DNA from: JAAUTT01 sp038213375
GTDB taxonomy: Bacteria > Bacteroidota > Bacteroidia > Bacteroidales > JAAUTT01
NCBI GenBank assembly: GCA_038213375.1
Contig: JBBQTB010000007.1
Span: forward strand, 62,001 to 126,000
DNA length: 64,000 nucleotides
Direction of reading: 5' to 3'
The notes beneath the pieces were generated by a model. It made no database searches. It was not told where the DNA came from and saw only the letters and a list, made by a program, of their open reading frames with translations. Below, in pieces: positions 53,276 through 63,617 of this stretch. The position numbers and the translations under genes were made by a program. Position 1 is the stretch's first letter, and every line of letters begins with the position of its first letter.

Positions 53276-54778
53276 TTATGTTATTGTAATATTCGGGTAT
53301 CTTTTTTGATAATAATTACCTTTATAACAACGAAAAAGGTAGTTTAAGGCATGTTCCGTTTCGAGTTCCTCAAGAAAAAACAATTGCAGAATTGCATCTG
53401 CAGGATGATCTTTTAAAACTCGTTTCACAAAATCAGGACTGATGTTTGTGCCAGTAATAAAATGGAAAAAACTATCTTCTTCATCTTCGGTCAATGACTC
53501 TCCCTTTTTTTGCAATCCTGATATCAGATCGTTATATCCCAGAAAAAGCTCTATTCCTTCGTTTATATTAATAAAATACCCAATTCCTTTTTCACAGTTC
53601 ATAATATAATCGGGGAAAGAATATTCCGGTTCTTCTGTTTTATCGTCGGGTTTTCTAATCTTACGAACAGCCAAATCCTTTGCCTTTAACTGCACTGCCA
53701 TTTCGCTGCCATTCGCAAAACAACCCAAATCATTTTTGAAAAAATTGAGAGAATCGTCATAAATAGTCACCAGAACTTCTCTGGCTTTTTCGAGTTTGGC
53801 ATCATCAAACTGGTATTGAATGGTAGGGTTACTTGATAAATAAGTTGTAACAAAATCATTTAGCTCTACATCAGTGAATTCTTTATAAGTTTGCTGTTGC
53901 CCAGACCAATACCATTGTCCACCCCAGGGTATAATCCAACCATGAATGATTTTTGCTTTACCAAAATATTTCGATGCTTCCATTGTAGAAACTTCATACT
54001 TACAATGATTAAAAACATTAAGAACTGTTAAATGATCCTGTTCGAGTTGAATAACTTTAAACAAACCCTGCACTCTTTCCTTCCAACTTAATAAATCGGT
54101 TTTTAAATCATTAGATACTTCTAACATTTCAGCAAGTAGATCCAAAGGACCGAAACCTGACCAATGGGTGATATTTTGACATATAAAATCATCAACGGAC
54201 GCCACGTCCTGCTTAAGCTTATTTTTGTGAATGAATGAGAAAAATGCCAGGCGAAAAAAGTAGGATTCTGTTCCCAGCCATACCAATTTGCGCTTTGCGT
54301 CGCCAGCTTCGGGCATTTCGTTGGTAAGAAATTCTTTTTGTATCGAATCTTTTGAAACTCTTTTGAATTTATCTGTAAGAAAATTGGCCACAGTCTCCGA
54401 AAGTTTTTCGAGGTCATCGTGAGTTGGTGAAATAAGGATATTCGGTACAAGTTCTCCGATAATTTTCCATAGAAAATGCTGAACACGGGCAATATCAAAC
54501 GGGTCATCAGGATCAATGTCATAAAGTTCGCCATGAACCGGCAAAGGAGTACCAAATATTTGGTTGTTAAGCCTTTCATAGCTTTTCCAAATGCCTAGAT
54601 CATTATGAATGTCGTGACCAAACTCCACAGATAAAACTGCCATCTGCTCGTATATCTTATTAGTGAATTTAAGGGTATCAGAAGTAAATTGGGCTGATTT
54701 CCGTTGTATCCACTTCGATAACTCCTTGGATAATGGCTCAATTAAACGATCGCTTAGACTTTGTGGAATATTATTCAT
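53276..54778 (-). CDS. Uncharacterised 500-residue protein
   Basis: I do not recognise this family. It is a soluble, mixed alpha-beta protein without signal peptide, membrane helix or obvious catalytic motif. Features are a Trp-rich segment IIHGWIIPWGGQWYWSGQ near residues 285-302, an acidic linker near 385-395 and a largely helical C-terminal third. It lies 83 bases after a PqqD-like gene on the same strand, so the two may act together. Codon use resembles its neighbours. Confidence 0.75.
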   Translation of the reverse strand: MNNIPQSLSDRLIEPLSKELSKWIQRKSAQFTSDTLKFTNKIYEQMAVLSVEFGHDIHNDLGIWKSYERLNNQIFGTPLPVHGELYDIDPDDPFDIARVQHFLWKIIGELVPNILISPTHDDLEKLSETVANFLTDKFKRVSKDSIQKEFLTNEMPEAGDAKRKLVWLGTESYFFRLAFFSFIHKNKLKQDVASVDDFICQNITHWSGFGPLDLLAEMLEVSNDLKTDLLSWKERVQGLFKVIQLEQDHLTVLNVFNHCKYEVSTMEASKYFGKAKIIHGWIIPWGGQWYWSGQQQTYKEFTDVELNDFVTTYLSSNPTIQYQFDDAKLEKAREVLVTIYDDSLNFFKNDLGCFANGSEMAVQLKAKDLAVRKIRKPDDKTEEPEYSFPDYIMNCEKGIGYFININEGIELFLGYNDLISGLQKKGESLTEDEEDSFFHFITGTNISPDFVKRVLKDHPADAILQLFFLEELETEHALNYLFRCYKGNYYQKRYPNITIT

Positions 54779-54861
54779 ATTTAAACGGTATTATTTTGAT
54801 ATTCAAGTATCCCCACCCCATTAAAAAGAGCAATAAATTATTCAATATTTGAGTTTACACC

Positions 54862-55218
54862 TCATTTTCCCTCAAAAGTTACAAACCTGCTCTTATATAA
54901 TTCGGTAAGAAATTGGGTTACCCGATTTTCCAATTGATCGTCGGGTGGCGATTCGGAATTTATCGATTTTGGCAGTTTGGAACAGATGAGCTCAACATTT
55001 TGTTTTCCATCAATTTGTTGCCATACATTACTTCCCAGTTCATCAAGATGAATTCTGAAATGCGGGGATTTGCGCTTTGGAATAAAAAACTTTTGAAAAA
55101 AAGGATGTTTGAATTTTGGAATTAACAAAGTAATTCGTCCATCCGTTTCAGTAAATTCTTTTACCGCACGAACAGGAATCAATGAAAGATAATTGATTGG
55201 GGCTTTTTTGAAAAACAT
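54862..55218 (-). CDS. PqqD-like protein
   Basis: A 118-residue protein whose second half has the PqqD fold: LDELGSNVWQQIDGKQNVELICSKL followed by RVTQFLTELYKSRFVTFEGK. PqqD domains bind peptide leaders and hand them to radical SAM enzymes in RiPP synthesis. No radical SAM gene is near, and many lone PqqD-like proteins in Bacteroidota have other or unknown jobs. It precedes the unknown 500-residue gene. Confidence 0.78.
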   Translation of the reverse strand: MFFKKAPINYLSLIPVRAVKEFTETDGRITLLIPKFKHPFFQKFFIPKRKSPHFRIHLDELGSNVWQQIDGKQNVELICSKLPKSINSESPPDDQLENRVTQFLTELYKSRFVTFEGK

Positions 55219-55232
55219 TTTTAATACGAATG

Positions 55233-55354
55233 AGAAGTGTGGTATTAGGAGTGAAAAGTGAAAATTTTGGGTTTTTACATATTATTCGTCTTCAGAATCT
55301 TTATATCCTGAATCTTTAAAGGTTTAAATCCCAAACTTCTCACTCCTCACTTCT
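55233..55354. repeat. Imperfect inverted repeat between PqqD-like and OPT genes
   Basis: AGAAGTGTGGTATTAGGAGT (from 55233) and, on the other strand, AGAAGTGAGGAGTGAGAAGT (about 55335-55354) face each other, with TTTGGG at the inner ends. It occupies most of the 139-base gap. It could work as a terminator or be a dispersed repeat. Confidence 0.5.
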
Positions 55355-55357
55355 TTT

Positions 55358-57427
55358 TTAAACTACAGCGCTTGGAGGGGTTGGCGCATCAGGTGATCCG
55401 GCATTTTTAACAGGATACCAAACCAACACGAATCCAATTAAAATTAAAACAGCAATGCTTATGGTTACTGGTGGGTTAGTAAATAAGGAGAATAAATCGT
55501 AAAGGAATACGTTTCCTACGGCAAATACTGCAATTACCAAACCCATCAATGCCTCTCCGGCAATAAGTCCTGATGCCAGTAATACACCGATGTTTTCAGT
55601 ATTAATCCTCTGCGATGCCGAGAACTTTCTCTTTTCAACAAAATAATCGACAATACCTTTTACGATGCCGCCAAGGAAAATGGCGAAGGTTGTTTCCAAA
55701 GGAAGGTACATGCCAACGCAAACAAGCATCGGACTCTTAACCTGCATCATAATAAAACCAACCCCCATGAGCATTCCGGCGATAATGAGCGGCCATGCCA
55801 TAGACCCACCTACAATTCCTTTAGAGAGAATGGCCATCAAGCTAGCTTGAGGTGCTGAAAGGTTTTTACTACCAAAGCCACCTTCGTAGCCTTCGCGGAT
55901 ACCTTTGGCAATATCGCCATCGTTCAGGAATACTAAAACGCCAAACATTACAGCCCCAGATAATACAACGCCAATAACATCTCCAATTTGCATACGCCAT
56001 GGTGTTCCACCCAGGATATGTCCGGCTTTGAGATCCTGTAACATTTCACCAGCTACAGCAGCCGAAACACAAACAATGGCGGCGACACCAAGTACCGCAG
56101 CCACACCTTCATTTCCTGTAACTCCCAGAGCAACCATGATAAGGGCAGTAACAACCAATGCTGTTAGGGTAAGTCCAGAGATAGGATTATTACTCGACCC
56201 CATTATCCCTACGAGGTAGCCTGATACGGCGGCAAGGAAAAAGGCCAGAATGATCATAACCGTTGCAGCTACAAATGCCACCAGCGCCGAAGTATTAAAG
56301 ATAAAAAATGTGATTGAGAATGTTAGTAATGCTACTAGTCCAATGCCTGTAATAATCCAGCTAAAGCTAATATCCTTTTCGTTGCTGGGAGTGTTTACTT
56401 CGTGACCGGCAGCAGCTTTTTTTACATCGTTAACCGACCGGGCAATGCCTGCGATGAGGCTTTTCCGCATGCGATAAAGTGTAAATACAGCGCTAACCAA
56501 CATACCTCCAATGGCAATTGGGCGAACTACAAACCGCCAGATAGAATAAAACGAAGTGGACCAAACTTTGTCAATTGCAGCGCCCTGAGTTAGTGATGGA
56601 TCGGCACCCATTAAAGCAGATGCCATGGCTGGTATATCAAACGATGGAGCGAGAAAATACAATATAATAGGTGTTAATAAGCCCCACGCAATAACCCCGC
56701 CACTAAAATTGAGTGATGCAAGCTTGGGACCGATTATATACCCAACACCCATATAAGCCGGGCTTATACCCGGTGAAGCAACCATCATTCCACCCTGTCC
56801 GGCATATTTAGTTCCGGTGATGGTTTGTTTGGAGAAGGCAATAAATTTTTCCCAATTAACAGCAAAGAATTTTAGTTCGCCCAGAAGTTTTACCAGGGCA
56901 CCAAATATCATTGCACCAAATAAAAACTTGGAATTCCCCCCAGTTTTTTGTCCGGCTTTATGAATTTCGGCGGCAGCCACTGATTCTGGAAATGGAAGTT
57001 CTACATCTTCAACCATTACCCTGCGAAGCAATGCCACAAACATAATCCCAAGAATACCACCTGCAATCAGGATCAGTGTTGAGGTGATATAATGACCTGG
57101 AGTGAAGAACGGATTCCAGATACCAGCCACAAAAAATGCCGGTAACGTAAAAATGGCTCCGGCAGCCACTGATTCACCAATGGAACCAACAGTACGGGCA
57201 AAGTTTTCTTCTAAAATAGTGCCTTTTGTTGCTTTAAGGATGGCCATCCCAATAACAGCAGCCGGATAGGTAGCAGCAATGGTCATACCGGCCTTTAAAC
57301 CCAGATAAGCATTAGCAGCGCCCAACACAACAGCCATAACTAAACCGATCAGCAATGCTTTCACAGTAAATTCGGCCATGTTAGTGTCCGGCGAAACAAA
57401 CGGGATAAATTTCTTTTGTTCAGACAT
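55358..57427 (-). CDS. OPT family oligopeptide transporter
   Basis: A 689-residue inner-membrane transporter from the ATG at 57427 (MSEQKKFIPFV); a longer frame starts on TTG at 57448. About 15 hydrophobic helices are visible. Family features include FTVKALLIGLVMAVVLGAAN at the start, ARTVGSIGESVAAGAIF, AEIHKAG and SGPISGLTLTALVVTALIM-like segments. OPT proteins import small peptides or metal chelates; the substrate is unknown. It stands alone with a promoter candidate. Confidence 0.9.
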   Translation of the reverse strand: MSEQKKFIPFVSPDTNMAEFTVKALLIGLVMAVVLGAANAYLGLKAGMTIAATYPAAVIGMAILKATKGTILEENFARTVGSIGESVAAGAIFTLPAFFVAGIWNPFFTPGHYITSTLILIAGGILGIMFVALLRRVMVEDVELPFPESVAAAEIHKAGQKTGGNSKFLFGAMIFGALVKLLGELKFFAVNWEKFIAFSKQTITGTKYAGQGGMMVASPGISPAYMGVGYIIGPKLASLNFSGGVIAWGLLTPIILYFLAPSFDIPAMASALMGADPSLTQGAAIDKVWSTSFYSIWRFVVRPIAIGGMLVSAVFTLYRMRKSLIAGIARSVNDVKKAAAGHEVNTPSNEKDISFSWIITGIGLVALLTFSITFFIFNTSALVAFVAATVMIILAFFLAAVSGYLVGIMGSSNNPISGLTLTALVVTALIMVALGVTGNEGVAAVLGVAAIVCVSAAVAGEMLQDLKAGHILGGTPWRMQIGDVIGVVLSGAVMFGVLVFLNDGDIAKGIREGYEGGFGSKNLSAPQASLMAILSKGIVGGSMAWPLIIAGMLMGVGFIMMQVKSPMLVCVGMYLPLETTFAIFLGGIVKGIVDYFVEKRKFSASQRINTENIGVLLASGLIAGEALMGLVIAVFAVGNVFLYDLFSLFTNPPVTISIAVLILIGFVLVWYPVKNAGSPDAPTPPSAVV

Positions 57428-57516
57428 GTTTTGTAGTATTAATTTCAAATTTTATTGGCTTGATAAAAATAGCAATTTTTAATATGTATCTAATGCTATT
57501 TCCATTGCAATGTGGG

Positions 57517-57524
57517 CAAAAGTA
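57517..57524 (-). promoter_or_regulatory. Candidate -7 box for the OPT transporter
   Basis: On the minus strand TACTTTTG matches TAnnTTTG exactly and is 90 bases before the ATG. The upstream box is not clear. Confidence 0.4.
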
Positions 57525-57675
57525 TTAAAAATAATAGGATAGACTATATGAGTAAAAGTGATTAATGTCATGAATTGAAATAATTGATCCTTTCGAACAA
57601 CGTTTTACTGAGAACATATTAACAATTGCTAACATTATAAAAAATGCAACATCTTTTAAAATCCACTCATTCCAT

Positions 57676-57683
57676 TAATTTTG
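57676..57683 (+). promoter_or_regulatory. Candidate -7 box for lrgAB
   Basis: TAATTTTG matches TAnnTTTG exactly, 19 bases before the ATG at 57702. It overlaps the longer TTG-initiated frame, which argues for the shorter start. Confidence 0.55.
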
Positions 57684-57701
57684 CAGAATAAAATATTTGA
57701 T

Positions 57702-58043
57702 ATGATAAAGCAATGCACGATCATTTTTGGCTGTTTGTTTGCAGGGGAACTGGTGGTTTACCTGACTAATATAAAAATACCTTCGAGCATCATCGGAATG
57801 CTGCTGCTTACCGGACTTTTGTATTTCAAAATCATAAAAATAAATCAGATTAAAGAGATATCGGGTATTTTAATAAATAACCTTGCCTTTTTCTTTATTC
57901 CTCCGGGTGTTGCTGTCATGCTTTATGTAAGTATACTGAAGCAGGAATTCTGGGCAATCGTTTTATCATCAATCTTCAGTACTATGCTGGTTTTGGTAGT
58001 TACCGGATGGGTTTATCAACTTACAAAAAAGAAACATGCTTGA
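57702..58043 (+). CDS. lrgA: CidA/LrgA-type holin-like protein
   Basis: A 113-residue inner-membrane protein with four hydrophobic helices. IPSSIIGMLLLTGLLYF and FFIPPGVAVMLYVS are hallmarks of the CidA/LrgA family. These proteins were first seen as holin-like regulators of murein hydrolase and more recently as pyruvate or small-acid carriers. The ATG is chosen because the promoter box lies just ahead. It overlaps lrgB by eight bases. Confidence 0.9.
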   Translation: MIKQCTIIFGCLFAGELVVYLTNIKIPSSIIGMLLLTGLLYFKIIKINQIKEISGILINNLAFFFIPPGVAVMLYVSILKQEFWAIVLSSIFSTMLVLVVTGWVYQLTKKKHA

Positions 58044-58740
58044 ATATCTGGCCAATTCCGAAGTATTTGCCATTGCGCTGACCTTTGTGGTTTATTTTCT
58101 TGCTATGAAACTAAACTCCCGTTTTGGTTATTTCTTTTTAAATCCTGTATTAATCAGTATTCTCTGCATCATCTTGTTTCTCGAAATAACAGGAATATCG
58201 TTCGACTCTTATAACAAAGGCGGACATTACATCAGTTTTCTTCTTAAACCGGCCATAGTCGCGCTTGGTGTGCCCCTTTATATGCAACTCGAAGAAATTC
58301 GGAAACAAAAAGCAGGAATATTACTTTCTCAACTAGCTGGATGTATTATTGGTATTGTGTCAGTTATTGTTTTTGCGAAAATGTTTGGAGCATCAAGACA
58401 AGTGATATTATCGTTAGTTCCAAAATCGGTAACTACGCCAATTGCTATGGAAATATCAAAAACCATAGGAGGCATACCTTCATTAACAGTAGGAGTAGTA
58501 GTATCTGTAGGGATTTTTGGGGCAATTTTAGGCACACATGTTCTTAAATTATGCAAGGTGAATGATGATCATGCGATTGGCCTTTCTATGGGTACCGCTG
58601 CTCATGGTATTGGAACTGCCAAAGCTGCCGAGCTTGGTTCCAAACACGCAGCTTTTAGCGGCCTTGGAATGATTATTAATGGAATTTTGACTTCTTTACT
58701 TGCGCCCTGGATAGTGAAACTATTCGATCATTGGATATAG
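58036..58740 (+). CDS. lrgB: LrgB/CidB-type membrane protein
   Basis: A 234-residue inner-membrane protein with six or more helices. The signature VPKSVTTPIAMEISKTIGG and the later MGTAAHGIGTAKAAELG identify LrgB/CidB. It always pairs with LrgA, as here, and the two genes overlap. Together they may export or import pyruvate-like acids. Confidence 0.93.
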   Translation: MLEYLANSEVFAIALTFVVYFLAMKLNSRFGYFFLNPVLISILCIILFLEITGISFDSYNKGGHYISFLLKPAIVALGVPLYMQLEEIRKQKAGILLSQLAGCIIGIVSVIVFAKMFGASRQVILSLVPKSVTTPIAMEISKTIGGIPSLTVGVVVSVGIFGAILGTHVLKLCKVNDDHAIGLSMGTAAHGIGTAKAAELGSKHAAFSGLGMIINGILTSLLAPWIVKLFDHWI

Positions 58741-59061
58741 GCAAGAATGTATTGAACACAGGAGTTAATATTTGCCACTACAATACAATTGAAATTGACA
58801 CAATTTTTTTGTGTTTACATTTTTCTCTCCAATTTACAACTAACGACAAAACCTGACAATATTCGAAAACATAAAAAAGAACATTGCTAGCTAGTAATTT
58901 GTTGTATAATAAGTCTATAAAATATAATGATGTATTGTTTTTAAGGTACTTTTTTTGTGAAATTAGGCCTTGAGCAATTGAATGACACAACCCTTTTAAT
59001 CAGATAGCTGTTTATATGAAGTAATTTTGATTCGGAATGACAGCCAAAACAATTACTAACT
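58741..59061. other. Intergenic region before susC
   Basis: 321 bases without a credible gene. A TAATTTTG box at 59022-59029, 33 bases before susC, could be its promoter. No anti-sigma or hybrid sensor gene lies upstream, so the usual local regulators of a Sus-type locus are not seen. Confidence 0.5.
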
Positions 59062-62000
59062 ATGAAAAAAATCATTCTTCTGTTTATCATTAATATTTCT
59101 TACTCATACATCTATGGTCAGCAATCAATCACTGGCAGGATTATAGACGAACAAAATATCGCACTTCCTGGAGTTTCCGTTATAATTAAGAATACCCAGC
59201 GCGCCGTGGTTTCAGATATGGACGGAAATTATAAAATTACTGCTTCTCCACAGGATACGCTCGTATTCTCGATGGTTGGTTTAATATCGCAGAGAATTTA
59301 TGTAGGCACTCAGTCGGTAATTAACATCACTTTACTCGCTTCCGTTCAGGTATTAAATGAAGTGGTAGTGATAGGGTATGGAACCGTTAGAAAAAGCGAT
59401 CTTACAGGATCAGTGAGTTCGGTAAAAGGTAACGATATCACTAAAATTACTTCCCTTAATGCCGAACAGGGTCTTCAAGGAAAGGTAACAGGAGTGCAGG
59501 TTTCAAGTATTTCAGGCGCCCCCGGGGCAAGTGCCTCCATAAGAATCAGAGGAGTAGGTACTTTTAATAATTCTTCTCCTATTTTTGTTGTGGATGGCGT
59601 AATACTCGATGACATCTCTTTCCTGAACAGCGCAGACATAGCATCCATGGAAGTGCTTAAAGATGCTTCTGCCACTGCTATTTATGGTGCGAGAGGTTCC
59701 AATGGCGTTATACTTGTAACCACCAAAACAGGAAAAGCTGGAGAGGAAAGAGCAACGTTCAATTATTCAGGCGAATCAGGCATCCAAAAACTTGTTAAAC
59801 CGATCGATCTGCTTAACGGTAAAGAATATGCTATCGTTAAAAATTCTATAATACCAGGAAGTTATAATAATATTGATCTGGTTCCAAGTACTGATTGGCA
59901 AAAATTGATTTTTCATACCGCAACTATCCAGAATCATCAGATATCAGCTTCCGGTTCAACTAAATATACGCAATATTACGCTGGTCTGGGTTATTTTAAG
60001 CAAAATGGGATTGTAGAAAAGTCTAATTATGAGCGAGTTACCTTCAAGCTTAACAATACCTACCAACTTACTAAAAGCTTCAAACTTGGCAATAATATTA
60101 GTGTAACTTCTTATAAACAGCAGAATGCGCCAAATGTGACCTATGCAGCCTATAGAGCCCGTCCTGATTTGCTACCATTTTATCCTGACGGTAGTTATGC
60201 TGTTGTTTACAATGTTGGCAACCCCATTGCCGGTTTGGAGAATTCCAATGACTTTAACAAAGGTGTTAGAGGGGTTGGGAACCTTTTTGCTGAAGCTAAA
60301 ATATTAGGTATATTCACTTTCAAATCGAGCATAGGCATGGATGCAGCCTATAGCAAAGTAGAGAATTATACTCCTGCATATACTGTGTATTTGCCCGATG
60401 AAACAACTCCTTCACAACAACAAATTGTACATAGCTCATTAACAAAGCAAAACAATGATAATTTGACCTGGTTATGGGAAAATACACTAAACTTTAATAA
60501 GGTTTTGGGAGTACACGCGATTGATGCAATTGTTGGGTTCACTTCTCAGGAATCAAATTCTGAATATTTAAGCCTTACAGGGAATAACATTATCCGAAAT
60601 TCAAGTGATTTATGGTATTTAAATAGATCAACCTATTTTTATGATCCTGTGAATGAAGTAAATACTCTTGGTAATTTTAACAATGCCAACGGTGTGGATC
60701 CCAACCTTAATTATTCCATGTTATCTTTTCTGTCCAGAGTAAATTACTCCTATGATAACAAATATATTTTAACGGGGACTTTCAGAAGGGATGGATCTTC
60801 AAAATTCAGCCAGGCCAATAGATATGGAAATTTTCCATCATTTGCAGCAGGTTGGAATGTATCCAAAGAAGACTTCATGAAAAAAATACCTCAAATTTCT
60901 AACTTAAAAATTCGTGGAAGTTGGGGGATTATCGGGAATGAGAAAATACCTTACGACAAACAGTATTCCAAGACAGAAAACCTTGTTACTATTTTCGGAA
61001 ATACCCCCTCGGCCAACTCAGCAGTGTCATATGCATTAAGTGGCAACCCTAACCTGAAATGGGAAAGCACCACCCAAACGGATTTAGGCCTTGAGTTGGG
61101 ATTATTCAAAAATAAACTTACAGGCGAATTTGATTATTACCACAGGGTTACAAGTGACATTCTTGTTAATTTATCCACACCCGATCATCTTGGTAATGGC
61201 CCTGGTGCAAAAGTTTATTTCAATGCCGCGTCAGTGTTGAATAGTGGATATGAAATGAAAATCGATTGGAAGGACAACATAGGTGACTTCACTTATAATG
61301 TGGCTCTACTTGGAACATTTGTGCATGACGAGGTGCTAAAGATAGGTGGTAGTAGTGGAATTGATTCAGTTTTATTGGGTGGAGCTTTAGCCAATGGCCT
61401 TCAGGTTACTCAAAGCAGAGTTGGATTGCCTATTGGCGCTTTCTACGGTTACAAAACTGATGGTGTTTTTCAAAGTCAGGCTGATTTGAACAGCTATCTC
61501 CATTTAACAGATGCTGTTCCCGGAGACTTACGATTTGTTGATGTAAATAATGATGGGGTTATCAATGGCAATGATAGAACTTATATTGGGTCACCAATAC
61601 CAACTTTTATCTTTGGTTTTAATATTGGATGTCAATATAAAGGTTTCGATTTCTCATTAGATATTCAAGGGCAAACGGGCAACAAGATTTATAACGCCAA
61701 AGAGATGGTTAGACCCGATGAATACAATTTCGAAAAACATGTGGTTAACTCATGGACAGGCGCTGGAACAAGCAATTCAGAACCTCGGGCATCCTTTGGA
61801 GGAAACAATTACCTCCCTTCGGACAAATTTATTCAGGATGGTTCATTTATAAGATTACGCAATTTGAACGTTGGCTATTCTCTTCCTTATTCCATTACCA
61901 AAAAACTATCCATACAGCAATTGAGATTGTATGTTAAAGGGAACAATCTTTATACGATAACAAAATTCACGGGCTACACTCCTGAAATTGGAAGTAGCGA

Positions 62001-62079
62001 TGTGCTATCCAATGGAATAGATTATGGATCATATCCAATATCTGCTATATACTCGATTGGAATCAACTTAACATTTTAA
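59062..62079 (+). CDS. SusC/RagA-type TonB-dependent outer membrane transporter
   Basis: A 1005-residue outer-membrane transporter. A signal peptide (ends YIYG) precedes a carboxypeptidase-regulatory-like domain at about 22-100 (ITGRIIDEQNIALPGVSVII), the LNEVVVIGYGTVRKSDLTGS TonB-box region, and a plug with GARGSNGVILVTTK. A barrel follows up to the end SIGINLTF. No extra N-terminal signalling domain (STN) is seen. It imports a glycan or peptide with SusD. The substrate is unknown. Confidence 0.95.
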   Translation: MKKIILLFIINISYSYIYGQQSITGRIIDEQNIALPGVSVIIKNTQRAVVSDMDGNYKITASPQDTLVFSMVGLISQRIYVGTQSVINITLLASVQVLNEVVVIGYGTVRKSDLTGSVSSVKGNDITKITSLNAEQGLQGKVTGVQVSSISGAPGASASIRIRGVGTFNNSSPIFVVDGVILDDISFLNSADIASMEVLKDASATAIYGARGSNGVILVTTKTGKAGEERATFNYSGESGIQKLVKPIDLLNGKEYAIVKNSIIPGSYNNIDLVPSTDWQKLIFHTATIQNHQISASGSTKYTQYYAGLGYFKQNGIVEKSNYERVTFKLNNTYQLTKSFKLGNNISVTSYKQQNAPNVTYAAYRARPDLLPFYPDGSYAVVYNVGNPIAGLENSNDFNKGVRGVGNLFAEAKILGIFTFKSSIGMDAAYSKVENYTPAYTVYLPDETTPSQQQIVHSSLTKQNNDNLTWLWENTLNFNKVLGVHAIDAIVGFTSQESNSEYLSLTGNNIIRNSSDLWYLNRSTYFYDPVNEVNTLGNFNNANGVDPNLNYSMLSFLSRVNYSYDNKYILTGTFRRDGSSKFSQANRYGNFPSFAAGWNVSKEDFMKKIPQISNLKIRGSWGIIGNEKIPYDKQYSKTENLVTIFGNTPSANSAVSYALSGNPNLKWESTTQTDLGLELGLFKNKLTGEFDYYHRVTSDILVNLSTPDHLGNGPGAKVYFNAASVLNSGYEMKIDWKDNIGDFTYNVALLGTFVHDEVLKIGGSSGIDSVLLGGALANGLQVTQSRVGLPIGAFYGYKTDGVFQSQADLNSYLHLTDAVPGDLRFVDVNNDGVINGNDRTYIGSPIPTFIFGFNIGCQYKGFDFSLDIQGQTGNKIYNAKEMVRPDEYNFEKHVVNSWTGAGTSNSEPRASFGGNNYLPSDKFIQDGSFIRLRNLNVGYSLPYSITKKLSIQQLRLYVKGNNLYTITKFTGYTPEIGSSDVLSNGIDYGSYPISAIYSIGINLTF

Positions 62080-62083
62080 AGCT

Positions 62084-63583
62084 ATGAAATTGCCAAAAAA
62101 AGAATATTTGCTTGGATTGACTGTGATTCTAGTATTTTTTGGTTGTAGTAAAGATTTTCTGCAAAAAAATCCACAGGGAGATCTTACTCAGGCATCTTTT
62201 CCAACCAGCCAATCAGACGCCTTGTTGGCAACCAACGCGGTTTATGCTTCACTAAGGGACTGGAACTTTAATTCCGGAGGATATCCTATCCTTGACATTA
62301 TGTCTGACGATGCCTACAAAGGAAGTAATACAAATGATCAATTATCGACAGTAGGGCCTTATGATAATTTCACAATCAACACTACTCAGGATGGTCTTGA
62401 CCGATGGTGGGCATCTCTTTACCAGGGGATTAAAAGGGCAAATGTTGTTATCGAAAAAATACCTTTTCTCAAAATGGATACGGTTATAAAAAACAGGTAT
62501 CTGGCCGAAGCAAAATTCCTAAGAGGATTATTCTATTTCGATTTGGTAAGAGCATGGGGGGGAGTTCCCATCGTAACAGAATTAGATCCTCAGGTTAAAT
62601 TGGCACGCACTTCAAAGGAAGCAATATATAGTCTTATAAAAAGTGATCTTCTTTATGCCATTCAAAATCTGAGTAACAAAACCTCACTTAAATCTTCTGA
62701 TGCTGGCAGAGCATCTAAAGAAGCTGCTGAGGCTTTATTAGGCAAGGTGTTACTTTTTCAGCAAGACTATGTAAATGCCGAAAAATATCTCATGCCTGTA
62801 ATAAATTCAAATGTTTACGGATTGGAACCGCTATTTACCGATGCCAATGGAGTAAATGGTAATAACGGAATTGAATCGGTATTTGAAGTGGGTGCATTGG
62901 CAGCTGAAAGTTTTGAAGGGGGTGGCGCTCAATACGGCAATGTTCAGGGCGTTCGGGGAGCTCCCAACAGAGGGTGGGGTTTCAACAGACCATCCGTAGA
63001 CCTTCGTAAATCCTTTGAATCAAGCGACCCCAGACTCAAAGGAACGATTATTGATCTGGGCGATGTGATTGATAATGTAACTATAAGTGGAGAAATTATT
63101 CCTGCCGATCCTGGTGTTATAACTAATACAAATGGTGATACGATAAATATTCAATGCTATAACAGAAAAGTATGGGTGCCGGGTAATACTACTATAACAC
63201 AATGGGCATGGCACAGAAGGCTTATTCGTTATGCTGATGTGCTATTGATGGCTGCGGAAGCCCTAAATGAAAACGATAATTCTTCAAAGGCACTGATTTA
63301 CTTAAACATGGTAAGAGCGAGAGCCCGACAAGGCAATAATGCTATTTTACCCGATGTTACAGTAACCGATAAAAATTCCCTGAGAGATAAAATTTTTTTA
63401 GAAAGAAGACATGAACTTGCTCTTGAAGGCATAAGGTTCTGGGATTTAGTGAGAACAGGTAATGCACCCAAGGTATTGGGGCCTTTAGGGTTCATGCACG
63501 GCAAACATGAACTTCTTCCAATTCATCAAACTGAAATAGATATTTCACAAGGAACTTTGACTCAAAATCCGAATTACAATTAA
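62084..63583 (+). CDS. SusD/RagB-type substrate-binding lipoprotein
   Basis: A 499-residue surface lipoprotein with Cys21 in the lipobox VFFGC. TPR-like and RagB/SusD core motifs occur, for example YLAEAKFLRGLFYFDLVRAWGGVP and the C-terminal IFLERRHELALEGIRFWDLVRTG. It lies four bases after susC and lids its transporter. The two genes are typical of polysaccharide or peptide uptake loci. Confidence 0.95.
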   Translation: MKLPKKEYLLGLTVILVFFGCSKDFLQKNPQGDLTQASFPTSQSDALLATNAVYASLRDWNFNSGGYPILDIMSDDAYKGSNTNDQLSTVGPYDNFTINTTQDGLDRWWASLYQGIKRANVVIEKIPFLKMDTVIKNRYLAEAKFLRGLFYFDLVRAWGGVPIVTELDPQVKLARTSKEAIYSLIKSDLLYAIQNLSNKTSLKSSDAGRASKEAAEALLGKVLLFQQDYVNAEKYLMPVINSNVYGLEPLFTDANGVNGNNGIESVFEVGALAAESFEGGGAQYGNVQGVRGAPNRGWGFNRPSVDLRKSFESSDPRLKGTIIDLGDVIDNVTISGEIIPADPGVITNTNGDTINIQCYNRKVWVPGNTTITQWAWHRRLIRYADVLLMAAEALNENDNSSKALIYLNMVRARARQGNNAILPDVTVTDKNSLRDKIFLERRHELALEGIRFWDLVRTGNAPKVLGPLGFMHGKHELLPIHQTEIDISQGTLTQNPNYN

Positions 63584-63617
63584 TATCAGTTTTAATAACA
63601 TTTAATTTAACTTAATT

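Noticed and set aside
55905..56219. 104-codon plus-strand ORF inside the OPT gene
   Set aside because: Antisense shadow of hydrophobic codons; composition is biased to Thr, Pro and Ile with no family features.
57681..57701. Longer TTG start for lrgA
   Set aside because: The added codons overlap the -7 box of the likely promoter and the ATG at 57702 begins the conserved region.
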